NCBI RefSeq assembly: GCF_000369805.1
Contig: NZ_KB850224.1
Location: 62,001 to 126,000 of the forward strand
Length of the DNA stretch: 64,000 bases
From: Acinetobacter sp. NIPH 2100
GTDB taxonomy: Bacteria > Pseudomonadota > Gammaproteobacteria > Pseudomonadales > Moraxellaceae
Direction: 5' to 3'
Each line of letters begins with the position of its first letter. Positions within the stretch are counted from its first letter, which is position 1. The notes beneath the pieces are model-generated. The model searched no databases. It was not told where the DNA came from and was given only the letters and a program-made list of their open reading frames with translations. The translations under genes were made by a program, and so were the position numbers. Below, one piece after another: positions 49,446 to 59,109 of the stretch.

Positions 49446-51256
49446 GTTTAGTCATGAAAGGTCAAACAGCGCTTGCATTAGGGTTGTTTAATTTGTTCAG
49501 AGTGTTTAAATATCGTGTGGGCGTAAAAACAGGTTTAAACCCTGTACAAAAGCTGTCTGCACAATTGCCAGCGGGTTACTTCTTTAGTCAGAGTGCACCC
49601 ACTGGCACAATGAATGTGCCAGTAAACTCAACGTTAACAGCCTTTGGATACCTCAAGTATCCAGTGGCTGGACAGCTGCCGAATTGGTTCTATAGCCCTT
49701 TAACCCAACATACCTTTCAAAATACAGAGAAGGCATGGTATCAAATTCCAGATTTTGATGGGAATGTTGGTGATATTAAAGGCATCTGGGAGGCTTCTCG
49801 TTTTGACTGGCTAATAGACCTTGTGCTACACGAGCGTCAAGTGAGAGATGGGCAAGCATTGGTTCAGCTTGATTTATGGTTGAATGATTGGTGTGAGAAG
49901 AACCCTGCTTATTTTGGGCCGAATTGGAAATGTGGGCAGGAAGCATCCATCCGTGTCATGCATATCATTACTGCACTCATCGGTTTAGAGCAAGAGCAGC
50001 ATCCGCATGACAATGTCTGTGCATTTATCGAGGCACATTTAAAGCGTATTGAACCTACAATTGATTATGCCATTGCTCAGGATAATAATCATGGGACATC
50101 TGAGGCAGCGGCATTGTATATCGGTGGGGCTGTTCTAAATCTTTGGAAACCTAAGCCTCAATATCAGCAATGGCAGGCATTGGGTGAGAAATGGTTGCTG
50201 AACCGTGCAAGCAAGCTCATTATGCAAGATGGTGGTTTTAGTCAATATTCGATTAATTACCATCGCGTGATGCTGGATTCTTATTGCTTAGCTGAAATCG
50301 TCCGCCAAAAATTCGAATTGAAGCCTTTTTCAGGACAACTATACCGTCAATTGCAGAAAGCGACAGACTGGTTATATGTATTAACCCAAGCTGATGGGGA
50401 TGTGCCTAATTTAGGTGCCAATGATGGTGCGCGACTGATTCCTGTAAGCCAAACGGATTATCGTGATTTTAGACCAACAGTTCAGTTGGCAAGTACCTTA
50501 TTCCATCAACACAGTTATTATCCAGAACCAGATTCATATGATGAAAGTCTAACGTTCTTTCAAATACAAAAAGTGAAGCAAGAAAACTTTGAGCTGCCTT
50601 CGCGAAATCAATTTTTTAATGAAAGCGGTTTGATTAGTTCTCAAAATAATAATTTCTTTATTGCACTCAAATTGCCGAAATTCAAATTTCGTCCAAGTCA
50701 ATGTGATGCTTTGCATCTGGATGTTTGGTTTAAAGGACAAAACCTTGTACGTGATGGCGGAACTTATAGTTATAATTCCACCGTAGAAGATTTAAATTAC
50801 TTTTCTGGCGTTGCCAGTCACAATACTGTTGAGTTTGATCAACATCAACAAATGCCGCGTTTAAGTCGCTTTTTATTCGGTGCATGGCTGACACCAAAAG
50901 AATTAACGTATAGCAGTGATGAGTTTGGTTGTGCCTATCAAGATCATTGGGGGTGTACCCACCACCGTAAAATTTCATTAACAGATAATGCAATTAAAAT
51001 AGCAGATAATATCTCTGGTTTTCAGCAACAAGCGGTCTTACGTTGGCGTTTACAGCCAGATCATTGGACTCTTGAGAACAATGTTCTAAGTAATGGTCAA
51101 ATAGAGATTATTTTAGAGGCTGAGCATCCGATAACTCTTCGTTGGAGTGAAGGAGAGGAGTCTAGGTACTACTATCAAAAGAGCAAAGTGCCTGTTCTAG
51201 AAGTGATTGCTATACAAGCGACTACAATTTTTACTGTAATTAAAGATTTAACATGA
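49442..51256 (+). CDS. Cytoplasmic heparinase II/III-fold protein (WeeF position)
   Basis: 604 residues, overlapping the preceding gene by 4 bases. The N-terminal toroid domain has WEASRF near 116-121, NNHGTS with His217, and SQYSINYHRVMLD with Tyr273/His274; the C-terminal beta-sandwich has DALHLDVWF, RDGGTYSYN and SHNTVEFDQ. These are positions of the His/Tyr machinery of heparinase II/III and related alginate lyases. There is no signal peptide, so a degrading lyase acting on exported polymer is unlikely. A uronosyl C5-epimerase or a transient lyase-type step on a lipid-linked sugar is possible. Confidence 0.8.
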   Translation: MSLVMKGQTALALGLFNLFRVFKYRVGVKTGLNPVQKLSAQLPAGYFFSQSAPTGTMNVPVNSTLTAFGYLKYPVAGQLPNWFYSPLTQHTFQNTEKAWYQIPDFDGNVGDIKGIWEASRFDWLIDLVLHERQVRDGQALVQLDLWLNDWCEKNPAYFGPNWKCGQEASIRVMHIITALIGLEQEQHPHDNVCAFIEAHLKRIEPTIDYAIAQDNNHGTSEAAALYIGGAVLNLWKPKPQYQQWQALGEKWLLNRASKLIMQDGGFSQYSINYHRVMLDSYCLAEIVRQKFELKPFSGQLYRQLQKATDWLYVLTQADGDVPNLGANDGARLIPVSQTDYRDFRPTVQLASTLFHQHSYYPEPDSYDESLTFFQIQKVKQENFELPSRNQFFNESGLISSQNNNFFIALKLPKFKFRPSQCDALHLDVWFKGQNLVRDGGTYSYNSTVEDLNYFSGVASHNTVEFDQHQQMPRLSRFLFGAWLTPKELTYSSDEFGCAYQDHWGCTHHRKISLTDNAIKIADNISGFQQQAVLRWRLQPDHWTLENNVLSNGQIEIILEAEHPITLRWSEGEESRYYYQKSKVPVLEVIAIQATTIFTVIKDLT

Positions 51257-52464
51257 AAATTTTATATTTCCATCAGCATTTTTCGACACCTAAAGGGTCA
51301 GCAGGAATCCGTTCCTATGCTATGGCTCAATCGCTCATTCGTAATGGCCATCAGGTGACGATGGTTTGTGGTTCTTTTGGTGCAGGTCAAACGGGTTTAA
51401 CCCAGCCTTTTAATAAAGGAATGCGCCGTGGTATGGTCGATGGCATCGATATCATAGAATTTGAATTGCCTTATTCAAATGCGCTTTCTTTTCTCAAGCG
51501 TATTTTAATTTTTTTAAGTTTTGCTTTTAAATCGATTAAAGTTGCTTTGACTGAACAGTACGATGTTGTATTTGCGACAACGACTCCATTAACGGCTGGT
51601 ATCCCAGGTATTTTTGCCAAGTGGTTTCGACGTAAACCCTTTGTTTTCGAAGTCAGGGATCTATGGCCAGAGTTGCCTAAAGCGATGGGGGTGATCAAAA
51701 ACCCAATTGTTTTATGGATGATGTCTGTGCTTGAGTGGACCTCTTATCATTCAGCTGATCGTTTAGTGGGATTGTCTCCAGGTATTGTGGACGGCATTAT
51801 TAAACGAGGGATTGCCCCTGAAAAAGTAGCCTCTATTCCAAATGGTTGTGATTTAGATATTTTTGCATCTGAACATCAAGCATGGCGACCTGAGGGCGTT
51901 CAACCAACAGACCTTATGGCAATTTTTACTGGGACACATGGCTTGGCCAATGGTCTTAATGCCGTGTTAGACGCAGCAGTTGAATTGAAAAAACGTCAAA
52001 GAACGGACATTAAATTGGTTCTGGTTGGGGATGGCATGCAGAAAAAAGCATTGCTTGAACGAGCGGCCGAGTTTCAATTGGATAATGTGATTTTTCATGA
52101 TCCTGTTAATAAAGCAAAGTTAGCAGGTCTTATGGCCAGTGCAGATATTGGTTTACAAATTTTAGCCAATGTTCCAGCCTTTTATTATGGAACGTCACCG
52201 AATAAATTCTTTGATTATATTTCAGCAGGCTTGCCGGTTTTAAATAATTATCCGGGTTGGTTAGCAGAGTTAATTACTAAAGAACAATGTGGTTTTGCTG
52301 TACCCCCAGAGAATCCTCAAGCGTTTGCTGATGCCTTGGAACAGGCAGCAAATCAGCGCGAAAAACTGATTGAAATGGGCAGAAATGGTCAGCAGGTTGC
52401 CAGAGAACAGTTTAATCGTTCTATTCTTTCGCAGAAGTTTTCTGATTGGGTTGCAGGAGCGTAA
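51253..52464 (+). CDS. Glycosyltransferase family 4, WbuB-like (WeeG position)
   Basis: 403 residues, GT-B fold. N-terminal YFHQHFSTPKGSAGIRSYAMAQSL is typical of WbuB-type transferases; the middle has FVFEVRDLWPELPKAMG, and the C-terminal donor site reads GTSPNKFFDYISAGLPVLNNYPGWLAELI. WbuB-type enzymes add the second sugar, often FucNAc or a uronic acid, to the lipid-linked initial sugar. It overlaps the heparinase-fold gene by 4 bases and ends one base before the initiating transferase. Confidence 0.88.
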   Translation: MKILYFHQHFSTPKGSAGIRSYAMAQSLIRNGHQVTMVCGSFGAGQTGLTQPFNKGMRRGMVDGIDIIEFELPYSNALSFLKRILIFLSFAFKSIKVALTEQYDVVFATTTPLTAGIPGIFAKWFRRKPFVFEVRDLWPELPKAMGVIKNPIVLWMMSVLEWTSYHSADRLVGLSPGIVDGIIKRGIAPEKVASIPNGCDLDIFASEHQAWRPEGVQPTDLMAIFTGTHGLANGLNAVLDAAVELKKRQRTDIKLVLVGDGMQKKALLERAAEFQLDNVIFHDPVNKAKLAGLMASADIGLQILANVPAFYYGTSPNKFFDYISAGLPVLNNYPGWLAELITKEQCGFAVPPENPQAFADALEQAANQREKLIEMGRNGQQVAREQFNRSILSQKFSDWVAGA

Positions 52465-52465
52465 T

Positions 52466-53077
52466 ATGCTTAAACGTTTACTGGATATCGTTATTGCTTC
52501 AATTGCTTTGGTATTACTTTCACCCTTATATTTTTATGTGGCTCATAAAGTAAAAAAGAACCTAGGCTCGCCAGTCTTGTTTCGTCAGGTTCGTCCAGGT
52601 TTGCATGGTAAACCGTTTGAAATGATTAAGTTTCGTACCATGAAGGATGCACTGGATGAACAGGGCAATCCCTTACCAGATAGTGAGCGTTTAACAGCTT
52701 TTGGCAAAATGTTACGTTCAACCAGTCTGGATGAAATGCCTGAGCTTTGGAATGTGATTAAAGGGGATATGAGTGTTGTAGGTCCACGTCCATTACTGAT
52801 GGAATATCTACCTCTATACAACAAAGAACAAGCCAAACGTCATGATGTACGTCCAGGTATGACTGGGCACGCGCAGGTCAATGGGCGTAATGCGATTAGT
52901 TGGGAACAAAAATTTAAACTTGATACCTGGTATGTGGAAAACAGATCGCTTTGGTTAGATTTTAAAATTATGTTGCAGACAGTGAAGAAGGTCATTGCTA
53001 AAGATGATATCAGTGAAACTGGAGAAGCGACGATGAGTAAATTTACAGGAACAAATAATAAGGAGTTAAATAAGTGA
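52466..53077 (+). CDS. Initiating undecaprenyl-phosphate sugar-phosphate transferase (WeeH/PglC-like)
   Basis: 203 residues from the ATG at 52466 with GGAG upstream; a frame open from 52370 overlaps the previous gene and is not used. One re-entrant N-terminal helix (LLDIVIASIALVLLSPLYFYV) and the catalytic domain: KFRTMKDALDE, DEMPELWNVIKGDMSVVGPRPLL, RHDVRPGMTGHAQVNGRN. It is a small monotopic phosphoglycosyl transferase. Next to bacillosamine genes, it most likely transfers QuiNAc4NAc-1-phosphate to undecaprenyl phosphate. Confidence 0.9.
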   Translation: MLKRLLDIVIASIALVLLSPLYFYVAHKVKKNLGSPVLFRQVRPGLHGKPFEMIKFRTMKDALDEQGNPLPDSERLTAFGKMLRSTSLDEMPELWNVIKGDMSVVGPRPLLMEYLPLYNKEQAKRHDVRPGMTGHAQVNGRNAISWEQKFKLDTWYVENRSLWLDFKIMLQTVKKVIAKDDISETGEATMSKFTGTNNKELNK

Positions 53078-53724
53078 CAGAATTTATTGGTGTTTACGGT
53101 GCGAGTGGTTTTGGTAAAGAAGTGATGCCATTAGTCCGCCAAAAATTTCCAACTTTGAAAAAAGAACAATTTGTTTTTATTGATGATGGCCAAGCAGGTG
53201 GAAGCCTGAATGGTTATTCTGTTTTAACCTACAAAGATTTTATTAATAACACTGCTATACATAAGGCTGTAACGATTGCGATCGCTAACAGTATTGTTCG
53301 TGAAAAACTAGTCGTGCGTCTAAATGAGGATGGAGTTCAACATTTAGCGATACAAGCAGACAATACAGTGGTTTTAGATGAGGTAGAGATCGGTGAAGGG
53401 AGTCTACTTTGCCCATTCACTTGTTTGACCTCAAATATTAAAATTGGCAAGTTTTTCCACGCTAATATCTATAGTTACGTTGCCCATGACTGTGTGATTG
53501 GTGATTACGTTACCTTTGCACCAGGGGTGAAATGTAATGGTAATATTCATATTGAGGACCATGCCTATATTGGTACAGGTGCAGTGATCAAACAAGGAAC
53601 ACCAGACAAGCCATTGGTGATTGGTAAAGGTGCTGTAGTTGGAATGGGTGCAGTTGTAACTAAGAGTGTGCCAGCAGGCGTAACTGTAATTGGTAACCCA
53701 GCAAGAATTTTAGAAAAGAAGTAA
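53074..53724 (+). CDS. UDP-4-amino-sugar N-acetyltransferase (PglD/WeeI-like)
   Basis: 216 residues, GTG start overlapping the transferase gene by 4 bases. N-terminal Rossmann-like domain GVYGASGFGKEVMPLV; C-terminal left-handed beta helix with the catalytic-type His in SYVAHDCVIGDYVTFAPG and the end VIGNPARILEKK. This is the NeuD/PglD type, which acetylates the 4-amino group of UDP-4-amino-4,6-dideoxy-GlcNAc to make UDP-diNAc-bacillosamine (QuiNAc4NAc). The adjacent aminotransferase and dehydratase complete the route. Confidence 0.88.
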   Translation: MTEFIGVYGASGFGKEVMPLVRQKFPTLKKEQFVFIDDGQAGGSLNGYSVLTYKDFINNTAIHKAVTIAIANSIVREKLVVRLNEDGVQHLAIQADNTVVLDEVEIGEGSLLCPFTCLTSNIKIGKFFHANIYSYVAHDCVIGDYVTFAPGVKCNGNIHIEDHAYIGTGAVIKQGTPDKPLVIGKGAVVGMGAVVTKSVPAGVTVIGNPARILEKK

Positions 53725-53755
53725 GCCGTATTATTTTATAGATCAGGAAATTACA

Positions 53756-54928
53756 ATGTTGAACACAGCATTCGAACCATGGCCAAGTTTTACGCAAGAA
53801 GAAGCAGACGCGGTTAAAGATGTATTACTTTCAAATAAAGTAAATTACTGGACAGGGCAAGAATGCCGAGAGTTTGAAAAAGAGTTCGCAACATTTGCGG
53901 GCACTCAATATGCAGTGGCTTTAACCAACGGTACAGTTGCCCTAGATGTGGCTTTAAAAGCTTTGGGAATAGGGGCTGGTGATGATGTGATTGTCACCTC
54001 ACGCACCTTCCTCGCTTCTGCAAGTTCAATTGTAACGGCTGGGGCTAATCCTATTTTTGCTGATGTTGAGCTGGATTCTCAGAATATTTCACGTCGTACC
54101 ATTGAAGCGGTACTGACTCCAAAAACCAAAGCGATTATTTGTGTGCATTTGGCAGGTTGGATGTGTGATATGGATCCAATTATGCAGCTTGCTAACGAGA
54201 AAGGGCTGTATGTGATTGAAGACTGTGCGCAAGCGCATGGTGCACAATATAAAGGTAAACCAGCGGGTTCAATTGGGCATATTTCGGCTTGGTCTTTCTG
54301 CCAAGATAAAATTATGACCACGGGTGGTGAGGGCGGTATGGTCACCACCAATGATGAGAGCCTTTGGAAAAAAATGTGGTCTTATAAAGATCATGGTAAA
54401 AGTTACGACAGCGTTTATAACAAGCAACATCCGCCAGGTTTCCGATGGCTACACGATTCTTTTGGAACCAACTGGCGTATGATGGAAATGCAGGCAGTAA
54501 TTGGCCGTATTCAGCTAACACGTATGGCGGAGTGGACAAGAAAGCGTACGGAGAATGCTGAACACATTTTGAAAGCTTTTGCTGATTCTCCTTATTTTAC
54601 GGTTCACTTGCCTTCGAATGATTATGTACATGCTCACTATAAGTGTTATGTACAGGTGAATCTAGCTACCTTACCTGAAGGTTGGTCACGTGACCGAATC
54701 ATGCAAGAGATTATTGCGCAAAATGTACCTTGCTTTAGTGGCTCATGTTCAGAAGTGTATTTAGAGCACGCCTTTGATGGGACAGTATGGCGTCCTGAAC
54801 AGCGTTTGCAGAATGCACAACAACTCGGTGAAACCAGTCTTATGTTTTTGGTACATCCAACATTAAGCCAAGATAGTATAGCCAAAACAATTTGTGCCAT
54901 TCAAAACGTGAAAAGTACGATTCAATAA
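53756..54928 (+). CDS. PLP-dependent sugar 4-aminotransferase (PglE/WeeJ-like)
   Basis: 390 residues of the DegT/DnrJ/EryC1/StrS family. YAVALTNGTVALDVAL near 52-67, EDCAQAHGAQYKGKPAGSIG near 155-174, and SFCQDKIMTTGGEGGM with the PLP lysine at 185. It aminates the 4-keto product of the dehydratase with glutamate as donor. Placed between acetyltransferase and dehydratase. Confidence 0.9.
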   Translation: MLNTAFEPWPSFTQEEADAVKDVLLSNKVNYWTGQECREFEKEFATFAGTQYAVALTNGTVALDVALKALGIGAGDDVIVTSRTFLASASSIVTAGANPIFADVELDSQNISRRTIEAVLTPKTKAIICVHLAGWMCDMDPIMQLANEKGLYVIEDCAQAHGAQYKGKPAGSIGHISAWSFCQDKIMTTGGEGGMVTTNDESLWKKMWSYKDHGKSYDSVYNKQHPPGFRWLHDSFGTNWRMMEMQAVIGRIQLTRMAEWTRKRTENAEHILKAFADSPYFTVHLPSNDYVHAHYKCYVQVNLATLPEGWSRDRIMQEIIAQNVPCFSGSCSEVYLEHAFDGTVWRPEQRLQNAQQLGETSLMFLVHPTLSQDSIAKTICAIQNVKSTIQ

Positions 54929-54942
54929 GTGTAGAAACAACG

Positions 54943-54977
54943 GCAAGAGCGTGATATAAGGTCAAACTCTTGCTTTT
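54943..54977 (+). terminator. Possible internal terminator between aminotransferase and dehydratase genes
   Basis: GCAAGAG and CTCTTGC form a 7-bp stem around a 17-base loop, followed by TTTTAT. It would lower expression of the downstream dehydratase-galU block, or separate a new transcript. Confidence 0.5.
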
Positions 54978-55070
54978 ATGATTATGTAATCAGTATGTAA
55001 AAGTCATTTCTAGTTCTATAAGAAATGCGTATAAAGATCAAACTGTAAAATGGATGATTAGAAGAGCATT

Positions 55071-56945
55071 GTGAAAAAGATTATTCATCAATTCGCCTCG
55101 GCACCAAGGCTATTTAAACAGATTTTTCTGATTTTTTTGGATGCTTTCGCTTTTCCCGTGATTTTATGGTTGTGCTATGTCATCCGTTTATTTGATTTAG
55201 GCGCAGATGTTATTCCTGGGATTGATCATGGGATTGTGCTGGTCAGCCTGATTACAGTCTTATGCTTGGCCTTAACAGGTGTTTATCATTTTATTGTTCG
55301 AACATTTAACGAAGTCTTTATTGTTAAATTAGCGATTGCTGTTTCACTGACAATGATAGCACTATACATTTTGAATGTTCTCACGCCAGCTTACATCCCA
55401 ATGTCGATTCCATTTATGTATGGATTTATGGTATTTGCTTGGGTATGGATTAGTCGCGCCGTTATTCGTTTTATCATTAAGGCATCTTTTTACTCAGAGA
55501 TTGGGCGAAAAAGAATTGCAATTTATGGAGCGGGTGATGCTGGACAGCAAATCGCAGCTGCGTTACATCGTTCGGATGACCACTTACCTGTTTTCTTTAT
55601 TGATGATTATGCATCATTACAAGGGCAAACCGTTGGCGGCTTAAAGGTTTTTTCTGTTGAAAAGGCACTGCAACGCTTTAAGAAAGATCGTATAGAAGAA
55701 ATTTTACTCGCACTTCCTTCAGTTGGGAGAGTACGTAAAACAGAAATTATTCAACAGTTTGAAATTGCGCGCTTAAAAATTACAGAATTGCCGGGTTTAA
55801 CCCGTCTTGTTGATGGTGAAATACAAGTTTCAGATATACAAGAAGTTGATATTATTGATTTATTAGGACGTGATCCTATTCCTCCTATTTCACATTTGAT
55901 TGCTAAAAACATCCAGAATAAAGTAGTGATGGTGACAGGTGCGGGTGGTTCAATTGGTTCAGAACTATGTCGACAAATTATCAAGAATCAACCAAAGATG
56001 TTGGTGCTGTATGAGCTCACAGAATTTGCTTTATATGATATTGATAAAGAGCTGAGACAAACCGCAACCTGCGAGATTGTGCCGATCTTAGGAACTGTAC
56101 AAGATCAGCAAAAGCTTGAACGTATTATTGAACAATATCATATACAAACGGTTTATCACGCTGCAGCCTATAAGCATGTCCCGTTAGTGGAATGTAATCC
56201 GATTGCTGGGCTAAAAAACAATGCCATTGGTACCGCAAATAGTTTGAATGCTGCAGTTGGAAAAGGTGTTGAAACTTTTGTTTTAATTTCAACGGATAAA
56301 GCAGTTAGACCGACCAATGTGATGGGCGCCTCAAAACGTATGGCTGAGCTCTATTGCCAAGCTGTAGCTGAAACCAAACCAGCTACACAAATCAGTATTG
56401 TGCGTTTTGGTAATGTGTTAGGTTCTTCTGGCTCTGTTGTTCCATTATTTAAGCAACAGATCGCAAAAGGTGGACCGATTACCGTGACGCATCCTGATGT
56501 AACCCGTTATTTTATGACCATTCCTGAGGCCTCTCAATTGGTGATCCAGGCGGGCGCATTAGGTTCTGGTGGTGATGTGTTCTTGCTTGATATGGGTGAG
56601 CCTGTTCGAATTCAGGACCTTGCACGTCAAATGATTAAGCTGAGCGGTTTGAAAGTGAGAGAAACTGGCTCACTGGACGGTGATATTGAGATTGCCTATA
56701 GTGGTTTGCGTCCAGGTGAAAAACTTTATGAAGAATTGCTGATTGATCAGGATAATACCGAATATACTGAACATACCCGTATCTTACGTTCGTTTGAAAA
56801 ACATTTTCCATTACATGAAATTGAGTGCGTATTTGGTAAAATCAGTCAAATGACAGCTATCGATCATGACGTGGACTGGGCCCTAACCCAGCTTGAACAT
56901 TATGTAGATGGCTATAAACGTAGCGGTGAAGTTAGAGTTAATTAA
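55071..56945 (+). CDS. gdr: UDP-GlcNAc 4,6-dehydratase, membrane FlaA1/WbpM type
   Basis: 624 residues, GTG start. Four N-terminal membrane helices (residues about 10-140), a CoA/NAD-like domain with GAGDAGQQIAAALHR near 160, and a C-terminal short-chain dehydratase domain: VTGAGGSIGSELCRQI near 287, STDKAVRPTNVMGASKRMAE near 405. The S/M-x-x-x-K type active site is that of inverting membrane dehydratases such as PglF and WbpM. It starts the QuiNAc4NAc pathway; corresponds to weeK. Confidence 0.93.
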   Translation: MKKIIHQFASAPRLFKQIFLIFLDAFAFPVILWLCYVIRLFDLGADVIPGIDHGIVLVSLITVLCLALTGVYHFIVRTFNEVFIVKLAIAVSLTMIALYILNVLTPAYIPMSIPFMYGFMVFAWVWISRAVIRFIIKASFYSEIGRKRIAIYGAGDAGQQIAAALHRSDDHLPVFFIDDYASLQGQTVGGLKVFSVEKALQRFKKDRIEEILLALPSVGRVRKTEIIQQFEIARLKITELPGLTRLVDGEIQVSDIQEVDIIDLLGRDPIPPISHLIAKNIQNKVVMVTGAGGSIGSELCRQIIKNQPKMLVLYELTEFALYDIDKELRQTATCEIVPILGTVQDQQKLERIIEQYHIQTVYHAAAYKHVPLVECNPIAGLKNNAIGTANSLNAAVGKGVETFVLISTDKAVRPTNVMGASKRMAELYCQAVAETKPATQISIVRFGNVLGSSGSVVPLFKQQIAKGGPITVTHPDVTRYFMTIPEASQLVIQAGALGSGGDVFLLDMGEPVRIQDLARQMIKLSGLKVRETGSLDGDIEIAYSGLRPGEKLYEELLIDQDNTEYTEHTRILRSFEKHFPLHEIECVFGKISQMTAIDHDVDWALTQLEHYVDGYKRSGEVRVN

Positions 56946-56957
56946 TCTGAGAAAGAA

Positions 56958-57833
56958 ATGATCAAAAAAGCAATTTTACCTGTCGCAGGTTTAGGTACAC
57001 GTTTTTTACCAGCAAGTAAGTCAATTCCGAAGGAAATGGTGACGGTTGTAGATCGCCCTGCGATTGAGTATGTAGTGCGTGAAGCAGTTGAAGCTGGCAT
57101 TGAACAAATTATTTTGGTCACCCATTCATCTAAGGCGTCGATTGAAAATTACTTTGATCGCAACTTTGAGTTGGAAACCACTTTAGAGCAGAAAAAGAAA
57201 TTTGATCTACTCAAAGAAATTACCGATATTTTACCAAAGCATGTCAGTGTTGTGAGTGTGCGTCAACCACAACCGCTAGGACTTGGACATGCAGTGCTAT
57301 GTGCAAAAGACATTGTGGGTGATGAGGCCTTTGCAGTGTTATTACCCGATGTGCTGGTCAAGAACCAAACCAGTGACAACGATTTGTCACTCATGATCCA
57401 GCGTTTTGAACAGTCGCAAGCTGCGCAAATTATGGTTGAAGCGGTGCCTGACAATCTCGTTGATCAATATGGTATTGTTGATGTTGCAGTTACGCCGAAT
57501 GAGGGTGAAAGTATCAAAATGCAAGGCATTGTTGAAAAGCCTGCTGTGGGTACAGCGCCTTCAAATCTTTCCGTTGTTGGGCGTTATATTTTACCTGCTC
57601 AAATCATGGCACTTTTAGAAAATACGCCACGCGGCGCGGGCAATGAAATTCAGCTCACTGATGCAATCGCAGCATTACAACAATCGGAAGTTGTTGAAGC
57701 GTATAGAATGAAAGGGCAAACTTTTGACTGTGGTAGTAAATTGGGCTATTTAAAGGCTGTATTACACTATGGTATTGAGCATCCAAAATTGGGCGCAGAT
57801 TTTAAGGGCTTAATCCAAGAATTAGCCCTGTAG
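56958..57833 (+). CDS. galU: UTP-glucose-1-phosphate uridylyltransferase
   Basis: 291 residues. Nucleotidyl-transferase start AILPVAGLGTRFLPASKSIPKEM, then VRQPQPLGLGHAVLCAK and GIVEKPAVGTAPS. It makes UDP-glucose for Ugd, Gne1 and other pathways. It begins the conserved right-hand module of Acinetobacter capsule loci, 12 bases after the dehydratase gene. Confidence 0.97.
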   Translation: MIKKAILPVAGLGTRFLPASKSIPKEMVTVVDRPAIEYVVREAVEAGIEQIILVTHSSKASIENYFDRNFELETTLEQKKKFDLLKEITDILPKHVSVVSVRQPQPLGLGHAVLCAKDIVGDEAFAVLLPDVLVKNQTSDNDLSLMIQRFEQSQAAQIMVEAVPDNLVDQYGIVDVAVTPNEGESIKMQGIVEKPAVGTAPSNLSVVGRYILPAQIMALLENTPRGAGNEIQLTDAIAALQQSEVVEAYRMKGQTFDCGSKLGYLKAVLHYGIEHPKLGADFKGLIQELAL

Positions 57834-57849
57834 TTTAGGGCATGTGGTT

Positions 57850-59109
57850 ATGAAAGTTGCAATCTTTGGAAATACTTTATATGCAGGCGTGATGTCTGCA
57901 TTATTGTCTGAATCTGGGCATTTTGTTTATTGGTGTTCCCATCTCGATGATCATTCTGCTGATCAACAATATGCATTTCATGATGAAAATGTCAGTCGTT
58001 TATTAGAGAAACAGCGTAATAGTGGTTTTCTAAATTATCGAGATTTAGAGGGTATTCCTTTAGATATTGATGCTTACTTATTTAGTTTTAACCAAACACA
58101 AGAACAGCAAGTTTTTCAATTATTGCAGTCGTTGAAACTACGCCCAATCATTCATCCTAAGCTGATGATCAATGCATCCACTTTTGGTTTGCAGGGTACT
58201 GAGCACTTTAAGCAAATCCTGTCTGAGGATGACTGGGTTTATTTACCAGATACCATCCAAGAGGGGAATGCTTTACATAGTCTGACCCAAGCTAAGCAAC
58301 TGATTGTGGGATGCACTCAAGTTGCAGTTCAAAGCAAAGTGAAAGAATTGCTGCGACCATTTTTCCCTTTGGAACAACAATATTTGTTTATGCCAATTTT
58401 AGATGCTGAGTTCACCAAACTCAGCATTTCTGGCATGTTAGCGACACGGATCAGCTACATTAATGATTTGGCTGTTGTGGCAGAGAAGCTCGGGATTGAT
58501 ATTGCTTCAGTCCGTCAGGGTATGGCTGCTGATAGCCGTATCGGCTCGGCTTATTTAGCGCCAGGTGCAGGTTTCGGCGGTGAAAACTTTTCTCATGATA
58601 TCTTGACCTTGTCGAATACAGTTGCAAATACAGGCGTGAAAAGCCAGCTACTTGCTCAAGTTTGGGACATCAATGAGCAACAAAAAGAAATCCTATTTCG
58701 TAAGTTCTGGAATTACTATCATGGTGATTTACAGGGTAAATCAGTCGCGATCTGGGGGGCCTCTTTTAAAGAAAATACATCAAGTATTCAGCAATCGCCT
58801 ATTCATCAAATGTTAGCAGCATTGTGGGCTCAAGGGGTGACGGTTCATCTACATGATCCGCAGGCTTTGGATGAAATTCAACAGATGTATGGGCAGCGTG
58901 ATGATTTAGTCCTCTGTGATGATCAGTATGATGCAGTGAAAAATGTGCATGGTCTGTGTGTATTAACCGCATGGAAACAATACTGGAGCCCAGAATTCAA
59001 ACAACTCGAACAGCTGATGGCGCATCCTTTAATTTTGGATGGTCGCAATATTTATGACCCAGACTATGTAAAATTACAAGGCTTTGCATATATGGGAGTG
59101 GGGCGTTAA
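57850..59109 (+). CDS. ugd: UDP-glucose 6-dehydrogenase
   Basis: 419 residues from the ATG at 57850; an upstream GTG at 57844 is in frame. The nucleotide site is [21 protein letters not shown] and the later part has [15 protein letters not shown], where the usual catalytic Cys of the G-x-G-G-x-C-F motif is replaced by Glu-Asn ([10 protein letters not shown]). The C-terminal domain has [17 protein letters not shown]. It should oxidise UDP-Glc to UDP-GlcA, but the missing Cys makes activity uncertain unless it is a family trait in this genus. Confidence 0.83.
   Translation: MKVAIFGNTLYAGVMSALLSESGHFVYWCSHLDDHSADQQYAFHDENVSRLLEKQRNSGFLNYRDLEGIPLDIDAYLFSFNQTQEQQVFQLLQSLKLRPIIHPKLMINASTFGLQGTEHFKQILSEDDWVYLPDTIQEGNALHSLTQAKQLIVGCTQVAVQSKVKELLRPFFPLEQQYLFMPILDAEFTKLSISGMLATRISYINDLAVVAEKLGIDIASVRQGMAADSRIGSAYLAPGAGFGGENFSHDILTLSNTVANTGVKSQLLAQVWDINEQQKEILFRKFWNYYHGDLQGKSVAIWGASFKENTSSIQQSPIHQMLAALWAQGVTVHLHDPQALDEIQQMYGQRDDLVLCDDQYDAVKNVHGLCVLTAWKQYWSPEFKQLEQLMAHPLILDGRNIYDPDYVKLQGFAYMGVGR

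Noticed and set aside
49442..51256. Heparinase-fold protein as a secreted polysaccharide-degrading lyase or phage-like depolymerase
   Set aside because: No signal peptide, translationally coupled to cytoplasmic biosynthesis genes, no phage genes nearby.
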